From positions 1 through 51,387 of the forward strand of contig CAJKQE010000007.1 of assembly GCA_905201915.1 (NCBI GenBank): DNA of 51,387 bases. The letters are read 5' to 3'. Position numbers and translations under genes: made by a program. Under the pieces are notes generated by a model that worked only from the letters and a program-made list of their open reading frames with translations, made no database searches and was not told the DNA's origin. Below are positions 50,642 through 51,387 of the stretch, piece by piece; the first letter of the stretch is position 1, and each line of letters begins with the position of its first letter. This DNA is from an uncultured Lachnospiraceae bacterium (GTDB lineage Bacteria > Bacillota > Clostridia > Lachnospirales > Lachnospiraceae).

Positions 50642-51223
50642 TTATTTTTCTGTTGCTTTTTCTGCAAATTCTGTATTTACTAACTTATCGTAGGGGACTC
50701 TTTTTTCCAGTTCCCCTGCATCCTCTAAAATATCTTCCAAAAGTTCAAAACTCTTTTTCTCAAAAATCAAATTCTCTTTCCACGTATCCTGTTCCTGATA
50801 ACGTTTTACAATGGTCTCAATGGTTTTTAAATCATTTTCCGGAAATTGTGGTTTTATAATTTGAGCAATTTCTTCCGGTGTATGAGTGTTCACATAATTC
50901 ATACCTTTTTGTAATGCATTGACAAACCCCTGTACAATCTGCGGATTTTCCTGCATAAAACTGGATTTGGCACTATAAGCCGTATAGGGTACATAACCAG
51001 AATCCACACCACAGGAAGCCACCACATAACCTGCATCTTCCTGCTCTAAAGCTGTGGCAGAAGGTTCAAATTCCACACTAAAATCTCCCTGACCGCCTAA
51101 AAAAGCTGCTGCTGTAGAACCGAAATCAATACTCCTGTTGATATTTAAGTCTTTATCCGGATTTATTCCATTCTGCTTTAAAATGTATTCAAATACCATT
51201 TCCGGCATACCACCTGTCGCCAC
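50642..51223 (-). pseudogene. ABC substrate-binding protein (NMT1/SsuA-like), N-terminally truncated
   Basis: About 190 residues match the C-terminal two thirds of Lachnospiraceae nitrate/sulfonate/thiamine-type binding proteins: GGMPEMVFEYILK, DSGYVPYTAYSAK, QKGMNYVNTHTPEEIA and a GELEKRVPYDKLVNT tail. The signal peptide and first 110-130 residues are missing. Only a GTG at 51223 can start it and no ribosome site is seen. Family likeness begins abruptly near 51208. The full gene would have been an exported lipoprotein with ABC partners. It now joins an unrelated frame. Confidence 0.75.
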
Positions 51224-51387
51224 TATTACAATGTAAATAATTGTTCGATAATTGTTCAGAAGTCATTTGAGCCGGTAAATCCGGCAAATATTGATGCATC
51301 AATACCGCAATCTCTTTTTTTGTTTTCACAATATTGTAAGGTTTCAGCGGATTATCCGTATCTTCCAAAATTCCCAATTCTTTCATC
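51189..51387 (-). pseudogene. Unidentified gene piece abutting the broken binding protein
   Basis: A frame entering from the right edge reads KELGILEDTDNP, then IAVLMHQYLPDLPAQMTSEQL, before ending at 51189. Its last 15 or so residues overlap the binding-protein remnant in another frame and look like junk. So the genuine part probably ends near 51240. It could be the end of a different gene or a displaced part of the same locus. I do not recognise the family. Confidence 0.4.

Noticed and set aside
1..51387. CRISPR array, tRNA or rRNA genes
   Set aside because: No regularly spaced direct repeats and no tRNA or rRNA sequence blocks were seen on either strand.

Overview
The window looks like chromosomal core DNA of a low-GC Gram-positive anaerobe, most likely a Lachnospiraceae member (Blautia/Dorea/Ruminococcus-like). 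The pointers are AT-rich coding DNA with strong AGGAGG ribosome sites, a PurA of the divergent type I associate with that family, class 1B dihydroorotate dehydrogenase (PyrD plus PyrK), a type-2 PyrF, EcfA1A2T followed by TruA, and ClpC without the usual CtsR-McsAB neighbours. No rRNA, tRNA, CRISPR array, intact insertion sequence or prophage was seen. Most genes lie on the minus strand.

Layout. 1-540: the tail of an AraC-type regulator and a decayed RhuM-family remnant. 540-5461: an aldo/keto reductase, then an operon transcribed small alarmone synthetase -> phosphofructokinase -> polyphosphate kinase. 5641-9411: a MalY/PatB C-S lyase with RidA, a divergent YheO/DauR-like regulator and a CofE-like ligase. 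9470-15694: purA, radA, a conserved hypothetical, and clpC led by a GntR regulator. 15797-19579: purine genes in transcription order purE-purM, a 219-nt inverted-repeat element, then purN-purD. 19689-23367: an M29-type aminopeptidase, an HD hydrolase and three membrane proteins. 23390-30869: pyrE, a four-gene surface-protein operon, a GNAT gene, then pyrC-pyrF-pyrK-pyrD. 31108-34502 (plus strand): a cold-shock gene with a terminator-like leader, then ECF sigma factor, membrane protein, ABC ATPase and ABC permease. 34558-37910: nitroreductase, a small membrane protein, an Rpn-type nuclease, and a YitT transporter-like protein. 37992-48798: truA-ecfT-ecfA2-ecfA1-HAD/GNAT fusion-engB-lon, clpX, clpP and tig. 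48930 to the end: DJ-1/PfpI, GNAT, CYTH, and a broken substrate-binding protein at the right edge.

How it works together. Much of the window is nucleotide synthesis (purA, purDNME, pyrCDEFK) and protein quality control (clpC, clpX, clpP, lon, tig), with cofactor uptake (ECF module) attached. The more distinctive parts are the alarmone/glycolysis/polyphosphate operon, the four-gene surface operon with two paralogous secreted proteins and a TGD-type sorting-like protein, the cold-shock leader with a 27-bp hairpin plus T-run, and the long hairpin element in the purine region. Promoters are proposed only where -35 and -10 boxes with 17-18 bp spacing (or a very good -10) could be read; none is experimentally supported. 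Several start codons were moved inward from the longest reading frame because of Shine-Dalgarno placement or family alignment.
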